Source of the DNA: Candidatus Omnitrophota bacterium
GTDB taxonomy: Bacteria > Omnitrophota > Gorgyraeia > Gygaellales > Profunditerraquicolaceae
Direction: 5' to 3'
DNA length: 52,497 nt
NCBI GenBank assembly: GCA_028716965.1
Contig: JAQUOV010000001.1
Span: forward strand, 224,284-276,780
The position numbers were made by a program, and so were the translations under genes. The notes under the pieces are model-generated. The model was not told the DNA's origin and did no database searches. It saw nothing but the letters and a program-made list of their open reading frames with translations. Shown one piece after another: positions 10,401 through 25,400 of this stretch; position 1 is the first letter of the stretch; every line of letters begins with the position of its first letter.

Positions 10401-13400
10401 GGTAGAAGCCGCAACTCCCGATGAAAGGATTATATCTATCTTATTCGTGCTTACTAATTCAATGGTAGGAGTACCGGTACCCGAGATATCCTGAGAACCT
10501 GCAGATATAAAGCTTAAATCATAGTCCGAATCAAAAGTAATGATCACTTTACCCTCTGCTTCTATGGCATGCGAAGTCTTGAAGCTGAAATTGTACACGC
10601 CGGTTGCGCTTATTAACGCATTAGCCGCAATTGCGGATGTCTGCGTCAGGACCCCGGGAGTAATACTTATGCTTTGCGTGGTCCCGGTATCAATTGTTTT
10701 GTTATCGGGAAGCTGGGTTGTGATAACAAAAGGATCCGCTGTCTGGACATAAGCCGGGTTTACTATATTTCCTAACTGTAAAGTATTTGACCCGAGAAGC
10801 TGGGCGGTCCTCTTAAGAAGTATGAAATTACTCTGTTTATCAACTATTATATAGCCCTCGCTTAAAATATTGGCATTAGCGAACGAGTAATCGCTGTCAA
10901 AAGAAAGCTTTACAAAACCATTAACCGGCACGGTGTGGGCTACGGTAAAGCCAAAACTATAAGTTGAATTCTTGCTTATCTCTGTTGAGTCCGCGGTTAC
11001 CGACAGGCCAGTCAAGGTGCCGGCTATTATAGTAACTCCGGTTGCCGTACCCTGGTCCAACTCTCTATTTGTGGAATCCCTGGTCAGGAGAGCAAAACCA
11101 TCTACAGTTTGCACGCCCGGATTCTTAATATTGGACAGAACCACTGAAACACTATTTTGCGTACCGACTACGGTTCCTGTGGTCAGTATCAACTTGCTGC
11201 CGCTTAATTCTAATGTCGCGGATAGAGGAGTTGAGCCGTTTATTAAGCCCGAGGTATATGTGGCCTGGGTCAGATCGTAGTCTGCGTCAAAGGTTATCTC
11301 AATCTTGCCGCCTATGCCTATTGAGTTGACGGTAGTAAACCCAAAAGTGTAAGAAGTAACATTTAAAGCTACTGTGCTGGTAGCGCTTACAGAAACAGCG
11401 GTCATCGGAGCTGCCAGTGTGCTTATAGTCGGAGAAACAGCTGAATCCACCGTATTTTGGGTAGTATTCTGGGTAGTAATGGTAAAGGTAACTTGTTTTA
11501 CGGAACCGGGGTTAACAATAGAGCCTATAACCACGCTTTGTTCTGTATCGGCGGATAAAGCCTTTAATACGTTAAGGGTTATGCGGTTAGCTGACCTGGA
11601 TAATAAACTGAATGTGTCAAGCGGGCTGATTACGTAACCTGACCCGGCATTATAAGCGGAATCAAAATCTATTACAAGATAACCTCCCACATTGATAGCA
11701 TGGGTGGGCGTAAAATTAAATGTGTAATTTGTCGTATATCCGGCAACAAGCGACTCGGCTGTTACCGCTATATTGGTTAAGGCGCCTGCGGTTATGGCGA
11801 TACCGGAAGCGCTACCCTGGTTAATTATCCTGTCCTGATCATCCCTTGTCTGTATGGTAAAACTGGTTGTAGTCTGCACAAAGCCGGGGTTTTTGATATT
11901 AGAAATAACTATGCTTTCTTCTGTTCCGCTAAACAGCTCATACCCTAATGTTATAATCAGGGTCTTGGCGCTTATTGCTACTGTCGCGCTGCCGCCGTTG
12001 CAGGCAACATCGTTTGAGCCCACTTCACTGACATTATAATCATTATCAAAAGTTATCCTGATTTTGCCGTTTAAGGGCACGTCATGCTGAGGAGTAACCA
12101 CAAAGGTGTAATTGGTTTGGCTGCTTATTTCGCTTATTGCTGCGCTTGCGGATGCGCCTATTAATGAAGCGGCCGTAATTGTAATTCCGTTACAAGTCCC
12201 CATATCAATCGTATCGCCGGTTGAGTTTTGCGTAATTATGGTAAAAACTGAAGTAGTCATCACATAAGGAGGGTTGATTATGTTTCTTAAGACTATGCTG
12301 ACACTACCGCCTCTTTCCTCGGAAGTCTGAAGTTTCAGGTAATTGCTTCCCCTTACTACCAATGAATACCCTGATGTTAAAACTATAGCCGAACTCAAAT
12401 CATAAGCTGAATCAAATTCAATCTGTACGTAACCACCTGAAGGTAAATTGTGCTCGGCGGTGAAGGCTAATGTATAATCCGTGCTCTTGGCTACCTCCAT
12501 AGAAACCGGTGTAACCGAGACAGCTGATAAAGCCCCTGCGGTAATATTTATTCCGGCTATAGAACCGTTATCCAGCAACCCTCCGGAAGGATTCTTTGTA
12601 TCTACCGTAAAGGCGGAAGTGGCCTGCACATACGCCGGGTTCTTGATATTATTAATGGTTAATGAAACCGGCGCTGCCGCCGAAACTGCTGCACCTGTAG
12701 TTATAATCAGCTTATTACTGCTTACTATAACTGTTGAATTTGCGATCCCGGATACATCAAAAGCGCCGACATTAGTCAATACGTAATCCGTATCAAAAGT
12801 TATTTCAACCTTTCCACCGGAAGCAACAGCATGGACAGTGGTAAAATTAAAGGTATAGCTTGTAGAAGCGCCGGCCTGCGTAGAAACCTGGCTTACCGAC
12901 CTTGAGGTCAACACGCCTGCAGTAGTAACAATTCCGGCAGCACTGCCGATATCTATGTTCTTTTGAGAGGCATTCTGAGTAGTAATAGAGAAGGCATCCG
13001 TCGTCTGCACGTACGGAGGGTTCTTGATATTAAGAAGCTGGAAGCTTTGGCTGGTTGATTTCTCGGCTAAAGCTTTAAGCAGGATATAACCGCTGCCTAA
13101 TGAAACAACGGAATAACTGCTGTCTCCGCAATAGGCGCCGCTTAGGTCAAAATCAGCATCAAAACCTATCCTTACATAGCCGTTTAAAGGTATGGTGTGT
13201 TCCGGAGTAAACTGGAACAGGTAATTCGTGGCAGCATCCAAAGTAGTGTCCAAAGGCACTGCCGATAATCCGGTAAGCTGGCCTTCGGTTATAGAGATTC
13301 CGTTTATATCGCAGGTATCCATTTTGCCGCCCAAGGCATCCTTGGTCATGACCGAAAACACGCTTGTTGTCTGCACGTATGACGGGTTTTGCACATTTGA

Positions 13401-16400
13401 AATTATCAAAGTAAGTACGTTCCCCTGTGCTGCTACCTCCCCTAAAGTAACCGTCAAGACGCTGCCGCTTACGGAGGCAACGGAGCTATTACCTAACACA
13501 TCATCAGGCCCGATATTAACCAGGTTATAGTCGCTGTCAAAGGTGACCAGGACCTTTCCTCCTATAGGTATGGTATGGATAGGCGTTATTCTTAAGGTAT
13601 ATGAAGTAAGCGCGGATATCTCCGTTGAAACCGTTGCAATGGATGAAACGGTTATCGGGCTTGGGGTCATAGTAATGCCGGAGAGATTCTTAGTATCTAT
13701 CGTATCCTGATTCTGGGTCATGGTTGTAAGATAGAAGTTATCTGTCGGCTCTTCCACGGAAGGAGGGTTCTTGACATTAAGCAAGGCTATGGTGCGCGCA
13801 CCGCTTAAATCCCCTCCGCTGGTATTAGTCAAGAGTATATAACCGGGGCCTGTGCTTGCGGCATAACCTGCTGTCTGTACCGATGCATAATCTAAAACAT
13901 AATCCGTATCAAAAGTTATCTTGACATAGCCATTAGCAGGGATTATATGATCGGGAGTAAAAGCAAATGTATAATTTGTACTTACCCCGGGCTGCGTTGA
14001 GCCGGCAACTACGGAAGTAGCGGTCATGCTGCCGCCGGTAATTACCTTGCCCGGGATTGTCCCGGTATCTACCTTTACATCCGTGGAGTCTTTAGTAACT
14101 ATAGAATAACTGTCTGTGGACTGGACCCCGGGGTTCCTGATTTCGGATATAGTCAGGCTTGCGCTGCCCAGTTTAGATATCGCTGTCCCCAAAGTAATGA
14201 TAACTACGCGCCCAGCCACGGATATTGTGGCGCCGTCATTTCCGAATGTAAAGACCGCTCCGGACACATTGTAATCAGCGTCAAAGGTTATTTCTACTTT
14301 GCTGCCAACGTCTAAAGCATTGGCGGTGGTAAAACTGAACGTGTATGAGGCCAAATCATAAGTAGTATATGTATCGGCGGTCACGGAGGTTGAAGTCAAT
14401 AACCCTGTAGTTATATTTATAGCCGCTGATTGAGCAGTGTCAATATCGGCATTAGCTGAAGTACGCGTGGTTAATGTAAATTTAATACCTGTCTTCTCGC
14501 GGCCCGGGTTAACTATGCCGCCGATATTTATGCTTTGGGAACTATTGGACAATACCTCCTGAAGGATATTAAGCACGATAATACTACCTGTCTTACTGGA
14601 TATACTGTAAGTGGATGCCGGGCTTATAAGGTACGCGCCGCTTAAGTTATATTCAGAGTTAAATTCTATCCTTAAATAACCTCCTGCTGTAACATCATGT
14701 GCAGGCATGAAATTAAACGTGTATTGCGTCGTAGCTCCTGCGGCATAGTTTACCGCTACCCCCGATACGCTGGTTAATGTGCCTGCTATTGTAGTAATTC
14801 CGGCAATTGTACCCTGGTCAACCAGGGCATTGGCGGCATTCCTGGTCTCTAAGGCAAAATTAGCTGTTGTCTGCACGTACGCGGGGTTCCTGATATTGGA
14901 GATAATCAGAGATACTGGAGTATTCTTAATGATCTCCTGGCCTAAGGTTACGGTAAGCACATTGCCGGCAACGGAAAGAGTTGAGCCTTCGTTGCCGGAG
15001 ACATCGCTTTCCTGGATTTCTGTTAGGTTATAATCGGGGTCAAGGGTAATAATCACTTTGCCGCCGGCAGGCACGGCGTGGTCTGCGGTAAAGTTGAATG
15101 TATAATTCGTAAGAGTGCTTACCCCTAAAGACGCAGGGGTAACCGTTACAGAAGATAAGGCGCCGGCAGTTGTAGTAATAGCTGAAGCAGTGCCTGTATC
15201 AATTACCTGGTTATTGGCCAGTTGTGTCTGGATGGCAAAACCTGTCAAGGTGCTTGAGACGAATGCAGGGTTAACAATACTGTTAAGCTGTATGGAGATT
15301 GCGCCGGTACGCTGGGAACCTGTTCTAAGCAAGAGATAATTGCTTCCGGTTTCAGTTAATGCATAGCCGCTGGTGGCTACCGTTGCATTTTCCAGGGAAT
15401 AATGGTTATCAAAACCTATTTTTATGTAACCATTTATAGGTATATTATGCGCAAGCGTAAGATTAACCGTATAGCTTGTGCTCTCGCCTATTTCATAAGT
15501 AGCGGCGGTAGCGGAAAGGCCGGTCAAAACCCCTGCTGTTATTGTCTTGCCCGAGATACTGCCTTGATCCAACTGTTTGTCGCTTGAATTCTTAGTCAAA
15601 ACAGAATAAGCATCAGTTGTCTGCACAGCCGGGTTCTTTATGTTACTGATAGCTAAAGCAACCTCTCCTGCGGCGCTTACTGCCGTGCCCAAGGTTACAA
15701 TCAACTTATTGCTGCTTACAGCTACTGTTGAACCGGCGTTGCCCGAGACATCATTAGTGCCTACCCCGGTTAAAGTATAATCAGTATCAAAGGTTATCTC
15801 AACCTTGCCCCCTGCATCAATGGCATTAAAAGTGATAAAACTAAAGGTATGAGTACTTATATCTAACGCTGTAGCGCTGCTTAAAATCAGTGACGGCGGG
15901 CCGCTTAAAGGAGCAGGCGTAATAGCTATCGGCCCGAATTCAGAGGTATCTATATTTTCTCCTGTTGAAACCTTGGTAGTCAACCTGAAGTTTGCATTCT
16001 TTACGTAGGCAGGATTAATAATGCCTGATAACTGCAAAGACTGCGGAACACCTACCTCTATATTCTGATTCAGCACCAGGTTAACATAATCTTTGTTTGC
16101 CCCGCCTTGAGGTATAACAAATGTAGAGCCTCCTGCTGAAACAGTGGCACCTGAAGCATCGTACGCGTTATCAACAACGTCAAAATCTATCCTTAAATAC
16201 CCTCCGGATGATACTGAGTGAGTCGGCACAAAATTAAAGGTGTATTGCGTATTAGTGTTGCCGGCAATATAACTGGATGCGGTAATTGCAGAAATAGTAA
16301 TAGTGCCGGAAGTAGTTGTAACCCCGCCTGCCGTTCCCTGGTCAACCATGGCATTGGCAGTATTCCTGGTCTCTAAGGCAAAATTAGCTGTTGTCTGCAC

Positions 16401-19400
16401 GTACGCGGGGTTCCTGATATTGGAGATTACCAACGACGTAAAGGTATTCTTAATGATCTCCTGGCCTAAGGTTACGGTAAGCACATTGCCGGCAACGGAA
16501 AGAGTTGAGCCTTCGTTGCCGGAGACATTTTCCGGTTGGATATCATCTAAATTATAATCGGGGTCAAGGGTAATAATCACTTTGCCGCCGGCAGGCACGG
16601 CGTGGTCTGCGGTAAAGTTGAATGTATAATTCGTAAGAGTGCTTACCCCTAAAGACGCAGGGGTAACCGTTACAGAAGATAAGGCGCCGGCAGTTGTAGT
16701 AATAGCTGAAGCAGTGCCTGTATCAATTACCTGGTTATTGGCCAGTTGTGTCTGGATGGCAAAACCTGTCAAGGTGCTTGAGACGAATGCAGGGTTAACA
16801 ATACTGTTAAGCTGTATGGAGATTGCGCCGGTTAATGCTGTACCTGTTCTCTTCAATAAAAGATAATTAGCTCCCTTGGTCAAAGAGTAACCGCTGGTTA
16901 CAACCGTAGCATTAGTCAAAGAATAGTTATTGTCAAACTGCAACCTGACATAACCATTAGTAGGCACATTATGCCCTAAGGTAAAATCAAAATTATAGGT
17001 CGTGCTCTCTTCAACCTCGGTTGTGCCCGGAGTTACCAAAATACCGGACAATGTTCCGGCGGTAATCGTCTTGCCTGTAACCGAGCCATAGTCAAGCTGG
17101 TTGCCTGCTGCGTTTTTGGTTACAAGATTGAAGCTGCTGGTTGTCTGGACCCCGGGGTTCCTGATATTGGAAACAACCAAGGAAACAGGCTGGTCTGCGG
17201 AAACTGCGGTGCCCAAAGTTATAGTCAATGTACTTGCGCTTGCAACCACTGTTGAGCCGGCGTTACCCGAGACATTGCCTGATTGTACAGCCGAAAGATC
17301 ATAATCTGTATCAAATACAACCTCTACCTTTCCGTTCTGGTTTATAGGGTTAACAGTAGTAAAGGCTATCGTATATGAAGTCAGATCCTGTGCAACATAG
17401 GAGGCGCCGGTTATAGATAATACAGCTAAAGGAGCGGGGGTTATACTCAATGAAGGAGTATTACTTTCATCTATTATACCCGAAGAAGCGTTGGTGCTCT
17501 TGAGGGAACAAGTAACGTCTTTTACAAATGGCGGGTTTATCACCCCCCCGATACTTACGCTCTGGGCCTCTGCCGCATATAAATCTGATGTGACATTCAA
17601 TGTCACCAAGGTATCTGTCAAACTTGAAACAGCGTATTCTCCTGATCCTGTTGAGCCGGTAATATAAGCTCCGGAGGCATCATAGCCAGATTCAAATATA
17701 ATATTAAAGAACCCTCCGGCTACCACATCATGCGCGGGGACAAAAGCAAATGTATAAATGGAAGTTTCGCCTGCTACATGCGAAGTAGCGCCTATGGACA
17801 AGCCCGTAAATTGCCCTGATGTTGTCACCGGGCCAGGGGAAAGAACCCCGCTATCCTTATCGTAATCTGCTGCGCCTACCTTGACCTTACTGGTAATCGT
17901 TACATTGCTGGTAGTTTTAACATAAGAAGGGTTCTTGATATGGGAGATTACCAGAGAGACATTTGCTGATGACCCGATTGCCGTACCTACAGTCACAACC
18001 AGATTATCTCCGCTTACTGCCACCGTAGAATTGGCATTTCCTGAAATATCATCTACCTGTACTTCGCTTAAATCATAATCGCTGTCTAAGGCAATGATTA
18101 TCTTGCCGGTAGCGGCAAGTATGCTATTTTCCGTCTTAAAGGCAAATGTGTAATTCGTAAGCGCGCTTACTTCTGTAGAGGCGGCAGTAACGGAAATATT
18201 GGTCAAAATCCCCGGGGTCAAGGTAACGCCCGTAATAACACCTGAATCCATTATCTGCTGGCTTTCTGTAACAGGAGTTAAAGTCGTTACCTGGAAATCA
18301 CTCACAGTGTACACATAATACGGGTTAACTATCATGCTTACAGGGATACTCACTGACTGCCCGGCATTAATTTGGGCGACTGTCTTGAATTTCAGGTAAT
18401 CGCTTCCTTTTTGTATTCCGTAGAAGCTGGCTGTATCAAGGTAGGCGCTTCCTAATAAATAATTGGCATCAAACTGGATCCTTATAAAGCCATCGGCAGG
18501 AACAACATGCTGTACCGTAAAATTAAATGTATAAGAGGTAACATCTGAAATCTTACTGGATACGGCAGTTACAGACAGATTACTTAAAACGCCGGTTGTA
18601 ATATTTAAGGATGTGGCAGTTGCTGTATCTATAATAGCGCCGCTGGCAGTCTTGGTTTGGATCAAGAATGAATCGGTTGACTGCACGTATACTGGATTCT
18701 TTATGTTTGTTATAGCAAGGGAAACCGGGGTATTCTTGGCAATAGCGGTTCCGATGGTTACGATTAATTTGTTCCCGCTTACTGCCACCGTAGAATTGGC
18801 ATTGCCGGATACACCCGTTGATTCTACACTTGACAGGCTATAATCAGCATCAAAAGTTATCTCCGCTTTCCCGCCGGCTGCTATGGGGTTAGCTGTTGTA
18901 AATGCAGCCGTATATGTTGCATACTCTGAAACAACATAAGTAGTCGCAGCTAAAGATGGGCTGAGCAGGCTGCCGGCTGTAGTGCTAAGGCCGGTAACGT
19001 TTACGGTATCAATATCATATAAAGAAGCGTCTTTGGTAGTAAACGTAAAGGATAGGCTTTTTACGTTTGGCGGATTTACTACGTTAGCTATCTCAATTAA
19101 TTGCTGCGCGCCTATACTTAAACCTGAAGTTGAGAACTTAATCAATAGATAACCTACCCCTCTTAAAGTAATATCGCAGGCAGTAGTACTGCTCATAACT
19201 ACTGCTCCGGGGTTAATAAGTTCGTAGCTGGTGTCAAAATCAATCCTTAAATAACCATTTAACGGCACGGCATGGGCAGGCGTAAAGCTGAAAGCGTAAG
19301 ATGTGGTTGAGCCGGAAACCAAAGAAACAGGCGCGACAGAAGGATCCCCTAACGTGCCTGCGGTAGTAGTTATACTGGCGGCAGTTACTTCATCTATAAC

Positions 19401-22400
19401 TCCGCCTGTAGGATTCTTAGTCTGGACAAAGAATGTATTGGTTGTCTTTACATAAGGAGGGTTCTTAATATTTGAAATTACCAGGCTTTCTGAAGCTCCT
19501 GCATCCAAAGCCTCACCCAGGGTAATGATCAATTTATTCCCCGATACTGCCACAGTTGAACCGGTATTGCCGGTAACATCACCCGGGAAAACCAGAGAAA
19601 CATCACAGCTGGGATCAAAGGTAACCTCAACCTTCCCGTTTTGCGCTATAGCATGCTCTGTGGTAAAGTTTAAGGTGTAAGTTGTATTCTCCGCCACAAT
19701 GGTTGTCGCAGGTACCACGCTCGTAGCTGTTAATGCGCCGGCAGTTGTAGTTATTGCAGGAGCGCTACCTACATCTATAGAATCATGGTTTGCTAATTGT
19801 GTAGTGATAGTGAATGCGTCCGTGGTTTGGACATACGCAGGATTTTTAATATTCCTTAACTCTACTGTGATCGCGCCGTTTAAGGGCGTAACGTTTCTTT
19901 GCAGTAATATATAGTTTGATTCCTTGGATATGGTATAATCACCGACTACAAAAGCCTGGGAAAGGTCATAATCACTATCAAAGAGTATCTTTATAAACCC
20001 GCCTACCGGTACTGTATGCCCTACGGTAAATCCAAAGGTATAGTTTGTGCTCTGGCTTACCTTGGCATCAATAGGAGTTGTAGAAATAGCGCTCAAAGAT
20101 CCGGGGACAATAGTTACACCTGACGCCGTACCTTGATCAAGGCTATATCCGGAGTCATTCTTAGTAAGTATAGAGAAACTGCTTGTGCCTTGAGCTCCGG
20201 GGTTTTTGATATTGGCGATGGACAAGCTTACCGCGCTTGAAGCCGGGATAGCCGTACCTACGGTTACAATTAAAGTATTGCCGCTTCTGGCAACAGTTGA
20301 ACTGGCGTTACCCGAAACGTCATTGGCCCCTACCGATGTTAAGACATAATCGGAATCAAAGGTTATTTCAACTTTTCCTCCTGCGGGAATGGGGTTAAAA
20401 GTAGTGAAGCCTATCGTATATGTTGTTGTTTCGGTTGCGACATATGAATTAGCTGACCTGCTGAGAGAAACAAGGCTGGCCGGGATAATGCTAAGCGAAG
20501 GGGTAGTAACGCTATCGATCACATAGTCTGCCGTATTTTTGCTCTTTATATCAAAAGTTACATTCTGGGCATACCCAGGGTTTTTGATATTGCTTAATGT
20601 TATGGATTCTACGGTGTCCTTTGCCTTTGCCGTAAGTAATTTTAATACCACATAATTGGAGCCGGCCTCCTGCTTTGTGTAATCAGCGTGCGCAACCGCG
20701 ACCGAAGAGACATCATAATCACTATCAAAATCTATCCTTAAGAAACCATCCTGAGGCACATTATGCGCGTAGGTAAAGTTAAAGGTATAGGAGACATCGG
20801 TTTTGCCTGCCGTATAGAAGTTCGAGCTGACACTTACTCCCGTAAATGTGCCGGCTACGGTTGTTACGCCTGTTGCTGTCCCCTGGTCCAGCAAACCACC
20901 TGAAGCATTCTTAGTCTCGAATGCGAAGCTGTTAGTAGTCTTGACATATGTAGGATTTGCAATATGTGCCACCTGCAAAGATACGGGTGTTGCGGCACCT
21001 ACAGCAGTACCCAATGTTATGATCAGTTTATTCCCGCTTACAGCAACTGTGGAATCTGCATTGCCTGAAACATCGTTAGCGCCTACCCCGGTTAAAGTAT
21101 AATCGGGATCAAAGGCAATTTCCACCTTGCCGTTTTGCGCTATGGCATGGTCGGTAGTAAATGCTATTGTGTAAGTAGTAATGCTTGTTACAATATAATC
21201 TGCCGGAGTCAACGAAATGCCGGTTAATGCTCCGGTTGTTGTCGTAATACCGGAGATAGTTGCGCCATCAATCTTATTATGCGCCGAATCCTCTGTGCGC
21301 ATAATAAAACTCCCTGTTGCCTTCACATAAGAAGGGTTCTTAATGTTGCCGAGGATTACGCTCTGCGCGCCTGTTAAAACTCCTCCTACCCTTTGCAAAG
21401 AAACATAGTCTGCGCCTTTTGATAATGAATAACCGCTTGTCTGGCAGTTAACATTTGATAAATTATAATCCGCGTCAAATTGTATCTTCAAAAACCCTCC
21501 GGTAGACAAGGTATGCGGGAGCGTGAAATTAAAAGTATAGTTGCCGGACTCGCCTACCTCGGTTGTGCCCGGGGTCACGCTTGCAGCGGTTATGGCGCCT
21601 GCAGCTATAGATATCATGGGCTTGGCAGCAGGATCGGTAATATCTATATCGTTGCCGCCAAACTGCGTGGTGATGTCAAATGCCGCTATCTGCTCGTACG
21701 GAGGGTTAATAATACCCGAAAGCGTAAACGATATAACAGCTGTAGGGTTAGTTATATCCATAGCCAGGCCAAGAGCCACAATATTGTTATTTGTATCTAT
21801 GGTAAGTACCGGGTCCTGCGTAACCATCGCCTGCCCGTCAATTGTGCCGGAGACAAAAGTAGCGCCAGAAATATCATAATCCGGGTCAAAATTAACCTTG
21901 ATTGAAGGATTAAGCGACATCGGGTTCCTGGTCGTAAGGTTGATTGTATAATTGGAGCTTTCGGTAACGACACTATTTGTTGCAGTTACCGATACACCGG
22001 TAAGCTTGCCGCCGATGATTACCAGGCCGGTAAGGTTTGACTGGTCTATAATCGCATTTCCTGTCCCATCGGTGCTTAAGCTTGTAATCTGAAGCTCGCT
22101 GGACTGCTGTACAAAAGTAGGGTTCTTCACGGCCCCCAATACAATGGTATCTACTGTATTGGCTATTACCTTCTCTTTTAATTTAAGCTTTACATAATTC
22201 CAGCCGCTGCTCCACTGGAATGTGTAACGCTCAGTGGGGCTTACAAGATAAGTTGAACTTAAATCATAATCAGTATCAAATTCAATCTTTAAATACCCGT
22301 CTTTCGGGACCGGATGAGCGTAAGTAAGGCCAAACGTATAATTATCGGACTTGCTGATCTCCCTGTCCGCTGCTGTTACGCTTAACCCCGTCAAGCTCCC

Positions 22401-25400
22401 CTTTACGACGGCAGTGGAGGCAATAGAAAGGTCCTGGTCTATTACGCCATTTGAAGCATTCTTGGTCTGTACCTGAAAAACATCCGGAGTCTGCGAGTAA
22501 TACGGGTTCCTGATATTATTCAACTGTAAACTGACAGCCTGATTAGTGCCTATTGCAGTTCCCAAAGTGACACTCAACAAACTGCCGCTGGCCTTAACTG
22601 TCGAACCGGTATTGCCGGAGACGACCTGATCGCCATATACGAAAACCGACAACGGCGTAAGTAGTTTATTAAACTCTCCGTCGCCGTTATACACCTCGGA
22701 TTTAAGCACCGGGTTAGCGGGGTCTGATATATCCATGATCGTCAAGGAGTTGTCTGTTGCGGAGGCAACATAAGCGTAATTGCCTGATACATAAGCTGAG
22801 TAAACGCCTCCTAGTTTATTGAACTCTCCGTCGCCGTTATACACCTCGGATTTAAGCACCGGGTTAGCGGGGTCTGATATATCCATGATCGTCAAGGAGT
22901 TGTCTGTTGAAGAGCTGACATAGGCGTAATTGCCTGATAGATAGACAGATTCAATACCAGCAAGCCTGTTAAACTCTCCATCTCCGTCATACACTTCGGA
23001 TTTAAGCACCGGGGTAACGGGATCAGAGATATCTATTATGGTCAAGGCATTGTCTGTTGAGGCTGCTACATAAGCGTAGTTGCCGGACACGTAGACTGAC
23101 TTGGCCCCTGCCAGCTTATTAAACCCGCCTGAACCGTCGGATATTTCGGATTTAAGCACCGGGGTAACGGGATTAGAGATATCTATTATGGTCAAGGCAT
23201 TGTCTGTTGAGGCTGCTACATAAGCGTAGTTGCCGGACACGTAGACTGACTTAGCCCCTGCCAGCTTATTAAACCCGCCTGAACCGTCGGATATTTCGGA
23301 TTTAAGCACCGGGGTAACGGGATCAGAGATATCTATTATGGTCAAGGCATTGTCTGTTGAGGCTGCTACATAAGCGTAGTTGCCGGACACGTAAATACCT
23401 TGTGCTCCGCCTAACTTGGTAAACCCGCCTGAACCGTCGGATATTTCGGATTTAAGCACCGGGGTAACGGGATCAGAGATATCTATTATGGTCAGGGAGC
23501 TGCTTATTGAGGAGACCGCGTAAATGTAGTTGCCGGATACATAGGCTCCTTGTGCTCCGGATAGCTTGCTGTAACCACCTACTCCGTTAGAGATCTCGGA
23601 TTTAAGCACGGGATTAGCGGGGTCTGATATATCCATGAACGTCAAAGAGCTATCTGCCATAGAAACAACACAGGCGTATCTTCCTGACAACCTGAATTCA
23701 TAGTCAGGGTCAAAAGTAACATCTACCTTGCCTCCTGCTGCCACCGCATGGTCGCTGGTAAAAGCAAGCGTATAAGCTGTAAAAGCACTGACAGTCGCTG
23801 AAGCCGGAATCAAAGAAGCGGCGGCCAATGCGCCTGCTGTAATGCCGATACCGCTGGCAGAACCCGTATCAATGGCAGTATGATTGGAAAGTTCGGTAAC
23901 TATCGCAAAATTAGCGGTTGTTTGCACATAAGACGGGTTTTTGATATTTGCCAGCTGGATGCTCGTTGCGCCTGCCGCAATGGCGGAAGAGGTCCTTTGC
24001 AGATATATAATCTTATTATCATTATCTTTGGTCAGGTTATAATCAGTAGTAACGCAGAATGTATCAATCTGGAACTCGTAGTCTGTGTCAAATGTGATTT
24101 TAACATAACCTCCAACAGGAAGCTCATGCGCTAATGTAAAATTGAGCGTTAAATATGGGGAAGACTCTACCCTTTCACTTACCTCGGTTATGCTTGAAGA
24201 GGCTGACAAGCTGGTCAATGCACCTGCAATAATTGTATTTTTAGCTACCTGGGTATTCTGGTCCCTCACCTCGCCTGTAGCCTTCTTTGTAGTAATGGAG
24301 TAATAATCCGTAAGCTGCGCTCCCGGATTTTTGATCCCGGTAATAGTTAAGGTCGTCGGGATAAGGCTGCCGATAGCCGTTCCTAATGTTACGATGATTT
24401 TATTAGTTGATACGCTCAAAGTCGCGCCAACGTTGCCGGAAGAAAAAGCCGCGCTTGCCAAAACATAATCGCTGTCAAAAGCGATCTCCACTAAGTCTCC
24501 TACGCTAAGCGGATTGACCGCGGTAAAGGCAACCTGATGGCTGTTTACTTCGGTGGCAATATAGGATGACGGCGTAACCGAGCAATTTACCAAAACCGAA
24601 GGCAGGATATTCAGGTTGGGAGAAACGCCGCTGTCAACCTTGCCTAAAGAGCTGTAAGTGCCGATACTAAAAGTAACTGTCTGCATATAAGCAGGATTGG
24701 TAATATTTCCCAGCCTGATAGATTCAGAAACACCTGCTTCAAGCGCGGTTATCAAATTTAATACCACATAATTGCTGCCCCTGGAATTAATTGTATAATC
24801 GGAGGTTGGAAAAACAACGCTTGCGGAGCTTGTATTGTAATCTTCGTCAAAGTCTATCCTTACCGTCCCTCCTGCTAATACGCTATGTATCGGAGTAAAA
24901 TTAAAGGTGTACTGCACCAGTGCAGCGCCGGTCTTATCGTTTGAAATATCCGTAACAGTAAACGTCGCGTTAAAATTACCGGCAACTGTGGTAACACCGC
25001 CTATAGTTGCCTGGTCAATAACCTCCCCGTTAGGATCTCTACCTGTAATTAAAAAGTTGTTTACTGTTTGCACATAAGAGGGATTCTTGATGTTGCTTAT
25101 GGTCAATGACTCCGCGGTTGACGCAGGGATGCTTTCGCCTAATGTAACCGTTAAAATACTGCCGTTTACACTTACGGTTGAGCCGGAATTCCCTCCTACA
25201 CTAGAGACCCCAACGCCGGTCAGGTCATAATCCGAGTCAAAATCAAAGCTCACTTTATATCCGGCAGGCAAGGCATGTTCAGGTGTAAAATTAAAGATAT
25301 AATCCGTAACCGCGCTCACCTCAAGGCTTGTGGCGGAAACGGAAAGGCTGGAAAAAGACCCCGCTGTTATAGCTACCCCTGCTACTGCCCCCTGGTCTAT

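Noticed and set aside
22639..23693. Direct repeats of 150 bases, considered as a CRISPR array or minisatellite
   Set aside because: The units are contiguous without spacers, exactly 50 codons long and encode a LVIVD propeller in frame.
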